From: Gallaecimonas sp. GXIMD4217 | GTDB taxonomy: Bacteria > Pseudomonadota > Gammaproteobacteria > Enterobacterales > Gallaecimonadaceae | Assembly: GCF_038087665.1 (NCBI RefSeq) | Contig: NZ_CP149925.1 | Span: 1,922,870 to 1,986,869 of the forward strand | Direction of reading: 5' to 3' | DNA: 64,000 nt | Shown here: positions 30,746-40,326 of the stretch, in pieces | How the letters are laid out: every line of letters starts with the position of its first letter | How positions within the stretch are numbered: the first letter of the stretch is position 1 | The notes under the pieces: model-generated | Database searches by the model: none | The model's input: only the letters and a program-made list of their open reading frames with translations | Told to the model about the DNA's origin: nothing | Translations under genes and position numbers: made by a program

Positions 30746-30796
30746 ATGAAAGCGAATATCTTCACTCTGAACAACTGGTGGTGGCACAACCCATAA
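30746..30796 (+). CDS. trpL: trp operon leader peptide 1 (WWW)
   Basis: A 16-residue peptide, MKANIFTLNNWWWHNP, with three consecutive Trp codons near its end, followed by an attenuator hairpin. Ribosome stalling at these codons during tryptophan shortage would free downstream RNA to form an antiterminator. Its AGGG ribosome-binding site (30734-30737) requires transcription from upstream of the predicted start. It is the first of two leader peptides in series before the DAHP synthase gene. Confidence 0.85.
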   Translation: MKANIFTLNNWWWHNP

Positions 30797-30871
30797 CGGG
30801 CTGTGCATTTTGTCGTATTCGTATTTCGACCAAATTCCACAAGCCCGCTGCACGCGGGCTTGTTTCGTTTT
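30785..30871 (+). promoter_or_regulatory. trp attenuator 1
   Basis: Segment 1 GCACAACCC (30785-30793) can pair with segment 2 GGGCTGTGC (30799-30807 region, one mismatch). Segment 2 can instead pair with segment 3 CACAAGCCC (30838-30846, one bulge). Segments 3 and 4 form the terminator CAAGCCCGC / TGCAC / GCGGGCTTG (30840-30862), followed by TTTCGTTTT. This is the standard three-way choice of a transcription attenuator. Confidence 0.8.
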
Positions 30872-30885
30872 AGGGACCAAGAAAA

Positions 30886-30948
30886 ATGACCAACTTCAAG
30901 CAACTCAACATCTGGTGGTGGTGGCACTCCTGGCGTCAGGCGGGCTAG
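30886..30948 (+). CDS. trpL: trp operon leader peptide 2 (WWWW)
   Basis: A 20-residue peptide, MTNFKQLNIWWWWHSWRQAG, with four consecutive Trp codons plus a fifth three residues later. It is preceded by an AGGGACC-type ribosome-binding site and followed by a second intrinsic terminator. It starts only 15 bases after the T-run of the first attenuator, so it is translated only from transcripts that pass the first terminator (unless it has its own promoter, for which I see no evidence). Confidence 0.88.
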   Translation: MTNFKQLNIWWWWHSWRQAG

Positions 30949-31015
30949 TCGCACCTGTGTGTTCCCTAACGAACATCCCAAGGCCCGCCGACAAGGCGGG
31001 CCTTTTTTATTTTTA
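30939..31015 (+). promoter_or_regulatory. trp attenuator 2
   Basis: The terminator is GGCCCGCC / GACAA / GGCGGGCC (30982-31002), followed by T6ATTTTT. An alternative antiterminator pairs GGCGGGC at 30939-30945, which overlaps the 3' end of leader 2, with GCCCGCC at 30983-30989. Stalling on the Trp codons at 30913-30924 would leave the 30939 segment free to pair, so starvation favours read-through. Confidence 0.82.
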
Positions 31016-31032
31016 AATTCGAGGAATGAATC

Positions 31033-32046
31033 ATGATTGTCGTACTGAAACCTGCTGCCAGCGAACAAGACGCCAAGGCCATCCTGGCCCGTATCGAGAG
31101 CAAGGGCCTGCAGCCCTTGTACATGCCCGGCGTGGAGCGCATCGTGCTGGGCGCCATCGGCGACGAGCGAGTGCTGGCCCAGCTGAACCTGGAGGCCGAC
31201 CCCCTGGTGGAGGAGGTCAAGCCCATCCTGTCCAAGTACAAGCTGGTGTCCCGGGAGCTGCACCCCCACGACACCCGCGTCAAGCTGGGCGACAACCATG
31301 TCGGCGGCGAGTGCTTCGCGGTGATCGCCGGGCCTTGCGCCGTCGAATCCCGCGAGCAGCTGCTGGCGGTGGCCGAACTGGTCCAGAAGCACGGCGCCAT
31401 CGCCCTGCGCGGCGGCGCCTTCAAGCCCCGCACCAGCCCCTACGCCTTCCAGGGCCTGGGTGAGGAAGGTCTGAAGCTGCTTAAGGAAGCCAACCAGCTG
31501 CTGGGCCTGCCCACCGTCTCCGAGGTGGTCACCGCCGAGGAGGCCGAGCTGGTGGCCCAGTACGTGGACTGCCTGCAGATAGGCGCCCGCAACATGCAGA
31601 ACTACCGGCTGCTGGAGGCCGTGGGCAAGGCCGGCAAGCCGGTGATGCTGAAACGAGGCCTGAGCGCCACCATCGAAGAGTTCCTGCTGGCCGCCGAGTA
31701 CATCTTAAGCAACGGCAACCCCAATGTGATCCTCTGCGAGCGCGGCATCCGCACCTTCGAGACCGCCACCCGCAACACCCTGGATCTCAACGCCGTGGCA
31801 CTGCTGAAGCAGAAGACCCATCTGCCGGTGATGGTGGACCCCAGCCATGGCACCGGCGTACGCGAGCTGGTCATCCCCCTGTCCCGGGCCGCCGCCGCGG
31901 TGGGCGCCGACGGCATCATCGTCGAGAGCCACCTCAATCCCAAGGCCGCCCTGTCCGATGGCCACCAGGCCCTGACCGGCCCCATGTTCGCGCAGCTGAT
32001 GGCGGAGCTGAAGCCCTTCGTGGCCGCCGCCGGGAGGACACTGTGA
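31033..32046 (+). CDS. aroF: 3-deoxy-7-phosphoheptulonate (DAHP) synthase, type I-beta
   Basis: A 337-residue DAHP synthase, the first enzyme of the shikimate pathway (PEP plus erythrose-4-phosphate). Residues of about 1-75 form the ferredoxin-like regulatory domain seen in Thermotoga and other type I-beta enzymes. The TIM-barrel follows, with [34 protein letters not shown] and DPSHGTG metal/substrate motifs. It is the first gene of the trp operon, overlapping trpE by 4 bases. It is therefore under Trp attenuation and probably dedicated to tryptophan supply. The E. coli AroF/G/H enzymes are type I-alpha, a different subfamily, so the symbol is provisional. Confidence 0.92.
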   Translation: MIVVLKPAASEQDAKAILARIESKGLQPLYMPGVERIVLGAIGDERVLAQLNLEADPLVEEVKPILSKYKLVSRELHPHDTRVKLGDNHVGGECFAVIAGPCAVESREQLLAVAELVQKHGAIALRGGAFKPRTSPYAFQGLGEEGLKLLKEANQLLGLPTVSEVVTAEEAELVAQYVDCLQIGARNMQNYRLLEAVGKAGKPVMLKRGLSATIEEFLLAAEYILSNGNPNVILCERGIRTFETATRNTLDLNAVALLKQKTHLPVMVDPSHGTGVRELVIPLSRAAAAVGADGIIVESHLNPKAALSDGHQALTGPMFAQLMAELKPFVAAAGRTL

Positions 32047-33557
32047 GCCATCAGTTCCTGAGGCTGAAGAGCCACTACCAGGCCGATCCCCTGGCCTGCT
32101 ACCAGCACCTGAGCGGCGGCAAGCCCGGCAGCCTGCTGCTGGAGTCCGCCGAGCCCAGCGCCGGCAACGCCAAGCAGAGCCTGGCGGTGCTGGACGCGGC
32201 CCTGGAGATCCGCGCCCTGGGCCAGCAGATCAGGGTGACCAGCCTGAGCGCCAACGGCGCCGCCCTGCTGCCGGCGCTGGCCGGGGCCCTGGGCGCCGAG
32301 GTGAACGGTGATTCGTTCACGGTGACGGTGCCCAGGCCGGATCCGGAGCTGGACGAGGATCAGCGTCTCAAGGCCCCCTCGGTGCTGTCGGTGGTGCGCG
32401 AGCTGCTGGCGCTGCTGCCCCAGGATCCGGAGCTGCCCTTCGCCTCCCTGGTGGCGGGCCTGTTCGGCTTCGATCTCATCGCCTCCTTCGAGGCGCTGCC
32501 CGAGGTGGGCGGCAACGAGCAGGTGCCGGATCTCTGCCTGTACCTGGCCGAGACCCTGCTCCATGTCGACCATCAGCGCCAGAGCGCCAGCCTGCAGGCC
32601 CTGTGCCTGGACGGCGCCGACAGCGCCAGCTACTTCGAGCTGTCCCGGCGCCTGGCCCGTTACCACCGGCAGCTGGAGCAGGTGCCGGCGCTGGAGGCCA
32701 TCCCGGCCGCCGGTAAGCCCGAGGCCACAGAAGTGCTGCCCGGCGACGCCGACTTCGAAGCCCAGGTGGCCCGGCTCAAGGAGCACATCCTGGCCGGCGA
32801 CTGCTTCCAGGTGGTGCCGAGCCGCCGCTTCCTGGCGCCCTGCCCCGAGCCCCTCAAGGCCTACCGGGCGCTCAGGGCCCAGAACCCCAGCCCCTACATG
32901 TTCTACCTGGCCCATAAGGACTTCACCCTGTTCGGCGCCTCCCCGGAAAGCGCCCTGACCGTGGACAGCCAGAGCCGCCAGCTCAGCCTCTATCCCATCG
33001 CCGGCACCCGCCCCCGCGGCATGGATGCCGATGCCGACGCCCGCATCGAGCTGGAGCTGCGCCTGGACGAGAAGGAACAGGCCGAGCACCTGATGCTGGT
33101 GGACCTGGCCCGCAACGACGTGGCCCGGGTCGCCGAGCCCGGCAGCCGCGCCCTGGCCGAACTCTTGAAGGTGGACCGCTACGCCCGGGTCATGCACCTG
33201 GTGTCCAGGGTCACCGGCACCCTGCGCTCGGATCTGGACGCCCTGCACGCCTACCAGGCGGCCATGAACATGGGCACCCTCACCGGCGCCCCCAAGGTAC
33301 GCGCCAGCGAGCTGATCCGCCAGGTCGAGGGCCGCCGCCGCGGCGCCTACGGCGGCGCCATCGGCTACCTGACCGCCCGCGGCGACATGGACAGCGCCAT
33401 CGTCATCCGCTCCGCCCAGGTGGTGGACGGCACCGCCTGTGTCCAGGCCGGCGCCGGCGTGGTCTATGATTCGGTGCCGCGCCTGGAGGCCGAGGAAACC
33501 CGCCACAAGGCGTCCGCCGTGCTGGCCGCCATCGCCGCCACCCAGGAGGCCCGATGA
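32043..33557 (+). CDS. trpE: Anthranilate synthase component I
   Basis: A 504-residue chorismate-to-anthranilate synthase subunit. The tryptophan feedback site LLLES lies near residue 38. The chorismate domain has [21 protein letters not shown] (with the Ala-Gly-Thr that differs from the PabB Lys motif), [15 protein letters not shown], and [11 protein letters not shown]. It works with TrpG, encoded next. Its ATG lies within the aroF-like stop overlap and its stop overlaps trpG. Confidence 0.96.
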   Translation: MSHQFLRLKSHYQADPLACYQHLSGGKPGSLLLESAEPSAGNAKQSLAVLDAALEIRALGQQIRVTSLSANGAALLPALAGALGAEVNGDSFTVTVPRPDPELDEDQRLKAPSVLSVVRELLALLPQDPELPFASLVAGLFGFDLIASFEALPEVGGNEQVPDLCLYLAETLLHVDHQRQSASLQALCLDGADSASYFELSRRLARYHRQLEQVPALEAIPAAGKPEATEVLPGDADFEAQVARLKEHILAGDCFQVVPSRRFLAPCPEPLKAYRALRAQNPSPYMFYLAHKDFTLFGASPESALTVDSQSRQLSLYPIAGTRPRGMDADADARIELELRLDEKEQAEHLMLVDLARNDVARVAEPGSRALAELLKVDRYARVMHLVSRVTGTLRSDLDALHAYQAAMNMGTLTGAPKVRASELIRQVEGRRRGAYGGAIGYLTARGDMDSAIVIRSAQVVDGTACVQAGAGVVYDSVPRLEAEETRHKASAVLAAIAATQEAR

Positions 33558-34135
33558 ACATCATCATGCTCGACAACCAGGACTCCTTTACCTACAACCT
33601 GGTCGACGACTGCCGCCAGCTCGGCGCCAGGGTGCGCACCTTCCGCAACACCGTGCCCGCCCGGGTGGTGCTGGACGCCCTGGCCCAGGCCGAGCGGCCG
33701 CTGCTGCTGCTGAGCCCGGGCCCCGGCGCCCCGGATCAGGCCGGCTGCCTGATGCAGGTGCTGGCCGAGAGCCTGGGCCGCTACCCCGTGCTTGGCGTCT
33801 GCCTGGGCCACCAGGCCCTGGTGCAGCACTGCGGCGGCAGCCTCAGGCGCTCGCCTGTGCCCCGCCACGGCAAGGCCTTCCGGCTGGACATCGCCGACCA
33901 TGCCCTGTTCACCGGCATGGAAAGCGCGCCCCTGGTGGGCCGCTACCACTCCCTGGTGGCGGACGTGGTGCCGGACCAGCTCGAGGTGCTGGCCCGTAGC
34001 GAGGAGCAGGTGATGGCGGTGAGCCACCGCCGGCACCCGGCCATCGGCCTGCAGTTCCACCCCGAATCCCTGCTGACCCGTGACGGCCGCCGCCTGCTGG
34101 CCAATGCCTTCGACCTGTTGGGAGCCCGACCATGA
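33554..34135 (+). CDS. trpG: Anthranilate synthase glutaminase component II
   Basis: A 193-residue class I glutamine amidotransferase that supplies ammonia to TrpE. The nucleophile Cys is in GVCLGHQAL, with His/Glu in GLQFHPES. The SPGPGAP oxyanion motif is present. It is a stand-alone gene here, not fused to trpD as in E. coli. It overlaps trpE and trpD by 4 bases each. It could also serve PabB, since no pabA is seen in the window. Confidence 0.94.
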   Translation: MNIIMLDNQDSFTYNLVDDCRQLGARVRTFRNTVPARVVLDALAQAERPLLLLSPGPGAPDQAGCLMQVLAESLGRYPVLGVCLGHQALVQHCGGSLRRSPVPRHGKAFRLDIADHALFTGMESAPLVGRYHSLVADVVPDQLEVLARSEEQVMAVSHRRHPAIGLQFHPESLLTRDGRRLLANAFDLLGARP

Positions 34136-35133
34136 ACCTCGATCATTTCCTCACCGCCGCCCCCCTCAGCCAGGATCAGGCCCGGGCCCTGTTCACCCAG
34201 GTGGTGCAGGGCGAGCTGGAGCCGGTGCAGCTGGCCGCCGTCCTCACCGCCATGAAGGTCCGCGGCGAAACCGCCGACGAAGTCAGCGGCGCCGCCCTGG
34301 CCCTCTTGGACGCCGCCCTGCCTTTCCCAACCCCGGACTACCGGGTGCTGGACTGCTGCGGCACCGGCGGCGACGGCGCCAACACCCTCAACATCTCCAC
34401 CAGCGCCGCCTTCGTGGCCGCCGCCGCCGGCGTCAAGGTGGTCAAGCACGGCAACCGCGCCGTCAGCAGCCAGAGCGGCTCCACCGACGTGCTCGGCGCC
34501 CTGGGGCTGCCGGTGGAAGTGGCCCCGGAACTGGCCCGCCGGGCCCTGGACGAGCTCAACCTGTGCTTCCTGGCCGCCCCCCAGTACCACCCCGGCATCC
34601 GCCACGCCATGGCGGTGCGCAAGAGTCTCAAGACCCGCACCCTGTTCAACCTGGTCGGTCCCCTGGTCAACCCGGCCCGGCCCGGCCGCCAGCTGATGGG
34701 CGTCTACCACGAGAGCCTGCTGCCGCTGGTGGCCGACACCCTGATGCAGCTCGGCCGCGACCGGGCCCTGGTGGTGCACGGCAGCGGCCTGGACGAACTG
34801 GCCCTGCACGGCCCCACCCGCATCATCGAGATCAAGGACGGCAAGCAGATCGAGCATGAGCTGACCCCGCAGCGCCTCGGCCTGGAGGAGCAGGCCTTGG
34901 CCGCCATCCGCGGCGGCGACGCCAACCACAACGCCTGCCGCCTGAAGAACCTGCTGGAAGGCCGCGAATACGGCGCCTATGTGGACGCCGTGGCCCTGAA
35001 CGCCGCCGCCCTCTTGTACCTGGACGAAAAGGCCGCCACCCTGGTCGAGGGCCTGGCCGCCGCCCGCGAGGTGATCGACAGCGGCAAGGCCGGCCAACTA
35101 CTCAAGGCACTCAAGGAGCTGCTCCATGGCTGA
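34132..35133 (+). CDS. trpD: Anthranilate phosphoribosyltransferase
   Basis: A 333-residue enzyme that joins anthranilate and PRPP to give phosphoribosylanthranilate. The PRPP/Mg motifs CCGTGGDGANTLNIST and KHGNRAVSSQSGSTDVLGALG (each well conserved) and the RTLFNLVGPLVNPA segment are visible. The length is that of stand-alone TrpD. It overlaps trpCF by 8 bases. Confidence 0.96.
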   Translation: MNLDHFLTAAPLSQDQARALFTQVVQGELEPVQLAAVLTAMKVRGETADEVSGAALALLDAALPFPTPDYRVLDCCGTGGDGANTLNISTSAAFVAAAAGVKVVKHGNRAVSSQSGSTDVLGALGLPVEVAPELARRALDELNLCFLAAPQYHPGIRHAMAVRKSLKTRTLFNLVGPLVNPARPGRQLMGVYHESLLPLVADTLMQLGRDRALVVHGSGLDELALHGPTRIIEIKDGKQIEHELTPQRLGLEEQALAAIRGGDANHNACRLKNLLEGREYGAYVDAVALNAAALLYLDEKAATLVEGLAAAREVIDSGKAGQLLKALKELLHG

Positions 35134-36475
35134 GACCATCCTCAACCGCATCGTCGCCCGAAAGCGCGCCGACCTGCCGGCCCTGAAAGCGCACTACCCC
35201 CGGGCCCTGGCCGGCACCGGCCTGGAAGCCTCCGGGCGCAGCCTGTATGACGCCATCAAGCAAGGCCCGGGCTTCATCCTGGAGTGCAAGAAGGCCAGCC
35301 CCTCCAAGGGCCTCATTCGCGACGACTTCGACCTGGACGCCATCGCCACCGTCTACGGCCGCCACGCCAGCGCCATCTCGGTGCTCACCGACCAGCCCTT
35401 CTTCCAGGGCAGGCCCGAGTACCTGGCCAAGGTGGCGTCCCGGGTCACACAGCCGGTGCTGATGAAGGACTTCGTCATCGACCCCTTCCAGGTGCGCCTG
35501 GGCCGATTCTTAGGCGCCGACGCCGTGCTGCTGATGCTGTCGGTGCTGGACGACGACCAGTACCTGCTACTGGCCGCCGAGGCCGCCAAGTACCAGATGG
35601 ACGTGCTCACCGAGGTGGCCAACGAAGCGGAGCTGGACCGGGCCCTGGCGCTCGGCGCCGCCATCATCGGCATCAACAACCGCAACCTGCACGACCTCAG
35701 CATCGACCTGGCCCGCACCGAGCAACTGGCGGCGCGGATCCCTGACGCCACCCTGGTGATCAGCGAGTCCGGCATCAAGAACCATGGCGACGTCAAGCGC
35801 CTGCGCCCCCATGCCGACGGCTTTTTGGTCGGCTCCGAGCTGATGAAGGACGACGATCTGGACGGCGCCTGCCGGGCGCTGATCCACGGCGAACACAAGG
35901 TCTGCGGCCTGACCCGTCCCCAGGACGCCCTGGCCGCCTACCGGGCCGGGGCCCTGTTCGGGGGCCTGATCTTCGCGCCCAGGAGCCCGCGCTGCCTGAG
36001 CGTCGACGAGGCCGAAGCGGTGATGGCGGCGGCGCCGCTGCGCTACGTGGGGGTGTTCGTCAACGAGGCCGTAGAGCAGGTGGCCGCCATCGCCAAGGAG
36101 CTGGACCTCTACGCCGTGCAGCTGCATGGCGACGAGGACGAGACCTATATCGCCCAGCTTCGCCAGTTGACCTGGGCACAGCTCTGGAGGGCCTGCACCG
36201 TCGATGCCATGCCAACGCTTGCCGTGGACCGGCTGGTGGTGGACTCCAAACATGACGGCCAGTTCGGCGGCACCGGCACCGCCTTCGACTGGTCCAAACT
36301 GGATGGCAGGGCGCAGCCAGTGCCGGTGATGCTGGCCGGCGGCATCGGCCCGGACAACTGCGAAAGCGCGCTGAAGGTACCGGGCATCACCGGCCTGGAC
36401 CTGAATTCAAAGCTGGAAAGCGCCCCTGGCCTGAAATGCCGGGACAAGATCAACGCCGTATTTGACAAGGTTTAA
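35126..36475 (+). CDS. trpC: Bifunctional indole-3-glycerol phosphate synthase / phosphoribosylanthranilate isomerase
   Basis: A 449-residue fusion, the same arrangement as E. coli TrpC(F). Residues of about 1-255 are the IGP synthase TIM barrel ([49 protein letters not shown]). Residues of about 256-449 are the PRA isomerase barrel ([33 protein letters not shown]). The two domains catalyse consecutive steps. The gene ends 4 bases before trpB. Confidence 0.96.
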   Translation: MAETILNRIVARKRADLPALKAHYPRALAGTGLEASGRSLYDAIKQGPGFILECKKASPSKGLIRDDFDLDAIATVYGRHASAISVLTDQPFFQGRPEYLAKVASRVTQPVLMKDFVIDPFQVRLGRFLGADAVLLMLSVLDDDQYLLLAAEAAKYQMDVLTEVANEAELDRALALGAAIIGINNRNLHDLSIDLARTEQLAARIPDATLVISESGIKNHGDVKRLRPHADGFLVGSELMKDDDLDGACRALIHGEHKVCGLTRPQDALAAYRAGALFGGLIFAPRSPRCLSVDEAEAVMAAAPLRYVGVFVNEAVEQVAAIAKELDLYAVQLHGDEDETYIAQLRQLTWAQLWRACTVDAMPTLAVDRLVVDSKHDGQFGGTGTAFDWSKLDGRAQPVPVMLAGGIGPDNCESALKVPGITGLDLNSKLESAPGLKCRDKINAVFDKV

Positions 36476-36479
36476 CAAG

Positions 36480-37658
36480 ATGAGCCAGTTTTCCCCTTAT
36501 TTCGACGACTTCGGCGGCTGCTTCGTCCCGGAGATCCTGGTGCCGGCCCTGGAGCAGCTCACCGCGCATTTCGAGGCGGCGCTGGTTGACGACGGCTTCC
36601 AGCAGGAACTGTCCGGCCTGCTGCGCCACTACGCCGGCCGCCCCACGCCGCTGTTCGAGGCCGAGCGCTTTTCCCCCAACCCCAGGGTGCGGATCTTCTT
36701 AAAACGCGAGGATCTGCTCCACGGCGGGGCCCACAAGACCAACCAGGTGCTGGCCCAGGGCCTGCTCACCAAGCGCATGGGCAAGACCGAGATCATCGCC
36801 GAGACCGGTGCCGGCCAGCACGGCGTGGCCACCGCCATGGTGGCGGCCCTGCTGGGGCTCAAGGCCCGCATCTACATGGGCGCCAAGGACTGCGCCCGCC
36901 AGCAGCCCAACGTCTACCGCATGAAGCTGATGGGCGCCGAGGTGATCCCGGTAGAAAGCGGCTCCGGCACCCTCAAGGACGCCGTCAACGAGGCCCTGCG
37001 CGACTGGGCCGCCAACTACGACAGCGCCCACTACCTGCTGGGCACCGCCGCCGGCCCCCACCCCTTCCCGCACATGGTGCGCGAGTTCCAGCGCATCATA
37101 GGCCGGGAGGCCAAGGCGCAGATGCTGGAATTGGCCGGACGCCTGCCGGATCTGGCCATCGCCTGCGTCGGCGGCGGCTCCAACGCCATCGGCCTGTTCG
37201 CCGACTTCATCGACGAACCGAGCGTGGCCCTGATGGGCGTGGAGCCGGCCGGCCGCGGCCTGGACACAGGCGAACACGGTGCCCCCATCCACCTGGCCCG
37301 CACCGGCATACTGCACGGCATGAAGAGCTACCTGATGCAGGACGAGGTGGGCCAGATCCTGGAAAGCCACTCCATTTCCGCCGGCCTGGACTACCCGGCC
37401 GTGGGCCCCCAGCATGCCCAGCTGGCCGCCAGCGGCCGCGCCCAATACGTGGCCGTGACCGACGACGAGGCGGTGGCCGCCTTTGGCCGCCTGGCCCGCA
37501 CCGAAGGGATCATCCCGGCCCTGGAGTCCAGCCACGCCCTGGCCCAGGCCCTGAAGGTGGCCGAAGCCGCCACCGACGACATGCTGCTGCTGGTCAACCT
37601 GTCCGGCCGCGGCGACAAGGATCTCAACACCATGATGGCCCTGGAGGATGCCCAATGA
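36480..37658 (+). CDS. trpB: Tryptophan synthase beta chain
   Basis: A 392-residue PLP enzyme condensing indole and serine to tryptophan. The Schiff-base Lys lies in [11 protein letters not shown], the catalytic Glu in [12 protein letters not shown] and the phosphate-binding loop in GGGSNAIG. The ATG at 36480 is used because the N-terminus [18 protein letters not shown] matches the family; an in-frame ATG at 36462 lies in the trpC tail. It overlaps trpA by 4 bases. Confidence 0.97.
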   Translation: MSQFSPYFDDFGGCFVPEILVPALEQLTAHFEAALVDDGFQQELSGLLRHYAGRPTPLFEAERFSPNPRVRIFLKREDLLHGGAHKTNQVLAQGLLTKRMGKTEIIAETGAGQHGVATAMVAALLGLKARIYMGAKDCARQQPNVYRMKLMGAEVIPVESGSGTLKDAVNEALRDWAANYDSAHYLLGTAAGPHPFPHMVREFQRIIGREAKAQMLELAGRLPDLAIACVGGGSNAIGLFADFIDEPSVALMGVEPAGRGLDTGEHGAPIHLARTGILHGMKSYLMQDEVGQILESHSISAGLDYPAVGPQHAQLAASGRAQYVAVTDDEAVAAFGRLARTEGIIPALESSHALAQALKVAEAATDDMLLLVNLSGRGDKDLNTMMALEDAQ

Positions 37659-38467
37659 GCCGTTACAGCCCCCTGTTCGACCGCCTGGCCGCCGACAAGC
37701 ACGGCGCCTTCGTGCCCTTCTTGATGCTGGGCGATCCGGACCTGGCGTCCTCCTTCGAGCTTATCTGCGAGATGGTGGAAGCCGGCGCCGATGCCCTGGA
37801 GCTGGGGATCCCCTTCTCGGATCCGGTGGCCGACGGCCCCACCATACAGGAGGCCGCCATCCGCGCCCTGGCCGCCGGCACCACCCCGGCCAAGGCCTTG
37901 GGACTGGTCGCCCGGGTGCGCGAACGTTACCCCGAGCTGCCCATGGGCCTGCTGGTGTACGCCAACCTGGTCCACGCCGCCGGCCTGGACGCCTTCTACG
38001 GCCGCTGCGCCGAGGCCGGGGTGGATTCTGTGCTGGTGGCGGATGTGCCGCTCCGGGAGGCGGCACCCTTTATCGAAGCCGCCAGGGCCAACGCCGTGGC
38101 ACCGGTGCTGATCGCCCCGCCCAATGCCTCGGACGATACCCTCAGGCAGGTGGCAAAGCAGAGCCAGGGCTATGTCTACCTGGTATCCCGGGCCGGAGTC
38201 ACCGGCACCGAATCCAGGGCCGGCAGCAGCCTCTCGCCCCTGGTGCAGAAGCTCAAGGATTACGGCGCCCCGCCGGTGCTGCTGGGCTTTGGCATCGCCA
38301 GCCCCGCCGACGTGCAGGCGGCCCTGGCCCAGGGCGTGGACGGCGCCATATCCGGCTCCGCCGCCGTCAAGGCCTCGACCCGCGGCCCCAAGGCCCTCGG
38401 CCGCTTCGTGGCCGGCATGAAGGCCGCCAGCCGCGGCGAATTCGTGGACAGCTTCCCGGGGCAATAA
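37655..38467 (+). CDS. trpA: Tryptophan synthase alpha chain
   Basis: A 270-residue TIM-barrel subunit that splits indole-3-glycerol phosphate and channels indole to TrpB. Catalytic Glu in [16 protein letters not shown] and Asp in VLVADVP are conserved, as are [12 protein letters not shown] and LLGFGIASP. It is the last gene of the seven-gene trp operon and is followed by a strong terminator. Confidence 0.97.
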   Translation: MSRYSPLFDRLAADKHGAFVPFLMLGDPDLASSFELICEMVEAGADALELGIPFSDPVADGPTIQEAAIRALAAGTTPAKALGLVARVRERYPELPMGLLVYANLVHAAGLDAFYGRCAEAGVDSVLVADVPLREAAPFIEAARANAVAPVLIAPPNASDDTLRQVAKQSQGYVYLVSRAGVTGTESRAGSSLSPLVQKLKDYGAPPVLLGFGIASPADVQAALAQGVDGAISGSAAVKASTRGPKALGRFVAGMKAASRGEFVDSFPGQ

Positions 38468-38485
38468 TAAAGGCATGGTTTAACG

Positions 38486-38513
38486 TAAAAAGCCGCCCAA
38501 TGGGCGGCTTTTT
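38486..38513. terminator. Terminator of the trp operon (bidirectional)
   Basis: AAAAAGCCGCCC / AAT / GGGCGGC followed by T6, 18 bases after the trpA stop. The A-run makes it usable for the convergent S41 protease gene too. Confidence 0.88.
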
Positions 38514-38551
38514 TCCTTTTCAGGGGGCGCACTGCCTCGCTGACCCCGGCG

Positions 38552-39565
38552 CTACTCGCCGCTTCTCAGCTCGGCCAACTTGGCGTCGATCTCCTTGAGC
38601 TGGTAGCCGTCTTTCAGACTGGGCCTGATGGCTTCCAGGGCCAGCAGGTAGGCCCTGTCCAGGGCCTGTTCGCTGCTGGCGGCGACATGGGGCTTGACGC
38701 CGACGCCTTCCCAGTTGCTCTTGGTGATGGGATTCACCGCCATGGCGTTGGGAATGCCGGCCCGAAAGCCCGCCACCAGGGGGTAATAACGCCAGGGGTT
38801 GGCGCCGCCCCGGGTGGTTTCACCGACCAGGGTGGCCCGCTTGAGCTGCTTGAAGTTGTAGGCAAATTCCTCGGCTGCGGAGAAGGTTTCGGCACTGGTC
38901 AGCACGTAGAGGGGCAGCCCCCTGGCAAAGGGCGATTGCACATCGTCCAGGGTCCAGAATTCGGTGGTGCTGCCACTCTCGCGGGAATAGAAGCTGTTGA
39001 GGTGGGTCTTCGTATCCAGGAAGTAGCTGCTGAGCAGCTGCACCATCTCGGCGCTACCGCCGCCGTTGCGGCGCAGGTCGATGATCATCGCATCGACCTT
39101 GCCCAGGAAACCCATCAGGTGTTCGACCGTCTTCCTGGCCTCATCATCCAGGTTGTCGAAGCCCCAGAACGCCAGGTAGCCGACGTTGCCATCGAGGATC
39201 TCCACCTTGTTGAAGCCGAAATTCTTGCGGTCCAGCTTGCTGAACCAGTCTTCCCTTTCCACCCGCTGGGCCTGTGGCTTGCTGCGATCCTGCCACTGCA
39301 CCCCGAAGTGCTTGTCGTGCCTTTGCAGTTCGTCGGTCAGCAGCCTGGCCAGCGCCCTGGGCTCGGTTATCGCCTTGAAGCGCTCCGTCTTGGCCAGCGC
39401 CTGCAGGGTGGCGTCGATGCGGTCGATATGGCCCACCTGCACGTAATGGTCGCGAATGTGCTCACGCAGCGAATCCAGCACCTTGGCCTTTTCCGAAGCC
39501 GTCATGGCGCCGGCGAAGGCGGCGGCGGGCAGCAGAAGGCCGAGCGCCAGCAAAGTCCGTTTCAT
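38552..39565 (-). CDS. Secreted S41-family (tail-specific/IRBP-like) peptidase
   Basis: A 337-residue protein with a signal peptide (MKRTLLALGLLLPAAAFA). An N-terminal helical region of the S41_N type is followed by the S41 protease domain. That domain contains VGYLAFWGFDN, MIIDLRRNGGG and VLTSAETFSAAEEFAYNF, where the Ser in the last motif is the probable nucleophile. No PDZ domain is evident. It resembles the interphotoreceptor-retinoid-binding-protein type of S41 hydrolase found in the periplasm of many marine bacteria. The substrate is unknown. The ATG at 39565 follows a GGAGAC ribosome-binding site. Confidence 0.88.
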   Translation of the reverse strand: MKRTLLALGLLLPAAAFAGAMTASEKAKVLDSLREHIRDHYVQVGHIDRIDATLQALAKTERFKAITEPRALARLLTDELQRHDKHFGVQWQDRSKPQAQRVEREDWFSKLDRKNFGFNKVEILDGNVGYLAFWGFDNLDDEARKTVEHLMGFLGKVDAMIIDLRRNGGGSAEMVQLLSSYFLDTKTHLNSFYSRESGSTTEFWTLDDVQSPFARGLPLYVLTSAETFSAAEEFAYNFKQLKRATLVGETTRGGANPWRYYPLVAGFRAGIPNAMAVNPITKSNWEGVGVKPHVAASSEQALDRAYLLALEAIRPSLKDGYQLKEIDAKLAELRSGE

Positions 39566-39688
39566 GGTGTTGTCTCCTTTGGGAGGTGTTTTGGGGTCGG
39601 ATACCCATGGCACTGGATTAGCTGACAACGTATTGATCTGCAAGGTTCAATGAGACAATCATCGGCACCATCGTGGCAATGCCACACA

Positions 39689-39714
39689 CAAAAAAGGCCA
39701 CCCGGCAGGTGGCC
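39689..39714 (-). terminator. Terminator of the MerR-regulated oxidoreductase
   Basis: GGCCACC / CGGCA / GGTGGCC hairpin, with a T-rich run on the minus strand directly after it. Confidence 0.75.
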
Positions 39715-39721
39715 CATGGGT

Positions 39722-40297
39722 TCAGCGGCACTCCGCCGCCAACGCCCTGACTTCCTGCAGCCAGCCCGCTCGTTGTGTCTCGTCGGCCAGCAGCACCGAG
39801 CCGAACAGGCTGACTTTGGCGGCACCGACGCCACAAAACTGCAGGGTAAAGCGGTCCAGCTGCTCGATAACCGGCCTGGCCTGGTCCTCGGTGTAATCCG
39901 CCGGCGTGTCCATGGTCAGCACGATCCGCGCCGTCTTGCCCTTGAGCAGTTGCCTGGGTTCGAGCTCGCCCTCTTCGTACTTGAAGGTGACGTTGGGCAG
40001 GAAGGTGCGCTCGAAGATGCCCTTGAGCTTGGCCGGCAGACCGCCCCACCAGACCGGCGCCATGATCACCAGGTGGTCGGCCCAGGCCAGTGCCTCCTGG
40101 AAGCTCGCCAGACAGGGCTCCAGCGCCTGGATGGCGTCGTAACCACTGTCCAGGCTGGGATTGAAGGCCATCTCGGCCAGGTTGAAGCGGCGGATGTTGG
40201 CATGGGCTTCGGCGCCCGCCTGGTACTGGTCACACAGGCGCTGAACGAAGCTTTGGGGTTTGGGATTGCCGCTGAGCAACAAGACATTTTTCATCAT
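39722..40297 (-). CDS. NAD(P)H-dependent flavodoxin-fold oxidoreductase
   Basis: A 191-residue protein of the quinone reductase/MdaB-KefF fold. The N-terminal FMN phosphate loop is LLLSGNPKPQSF. The isoalloxazine-contacting motif WADHLVIMAPVWWGGLPAKLKGIFERTF is characteristic (spread over residues 75-105). It probably reduces quinones or other electrophiles by two-electron transfer in the cytosol. It lies directly downstream of a MerR-type gene and has a MerR-type promoter in front, so it is likely induced by an electrophile or oxidant. The ATG pair at 40297/40294 leaves one residue of uncertainty. Confidence 0.88.
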   Translation of the reverse strand: MMKNVLLLSGNPKPQSFVQRLCDQYQAGAEAHANIRRFNLAEMAFNPSLDSGYDAIQALEPCLASFQEALAWADHLVIMAPVWWGGLPAKLKGIFERTFLPNVTFKYEEGELEPRQLLKGKTARIVLTMDTPADYTEDQARPVIEQLDRFTLQFCGVGAAKVSLFGSVLLADETQRAGWLQEVRALAAECR

Positions 40298-40326
40298 GAT
40301 TCCTCTGTTGTTTGGGAGCCATGACG

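Noticed and set aside
30662-30880. Extended N-terminus for trpH starting near 30880
   Set aside because: It would run through the trp leader and terminator on the opposite strand. The family start MITDLHSH at 30661 is clear.
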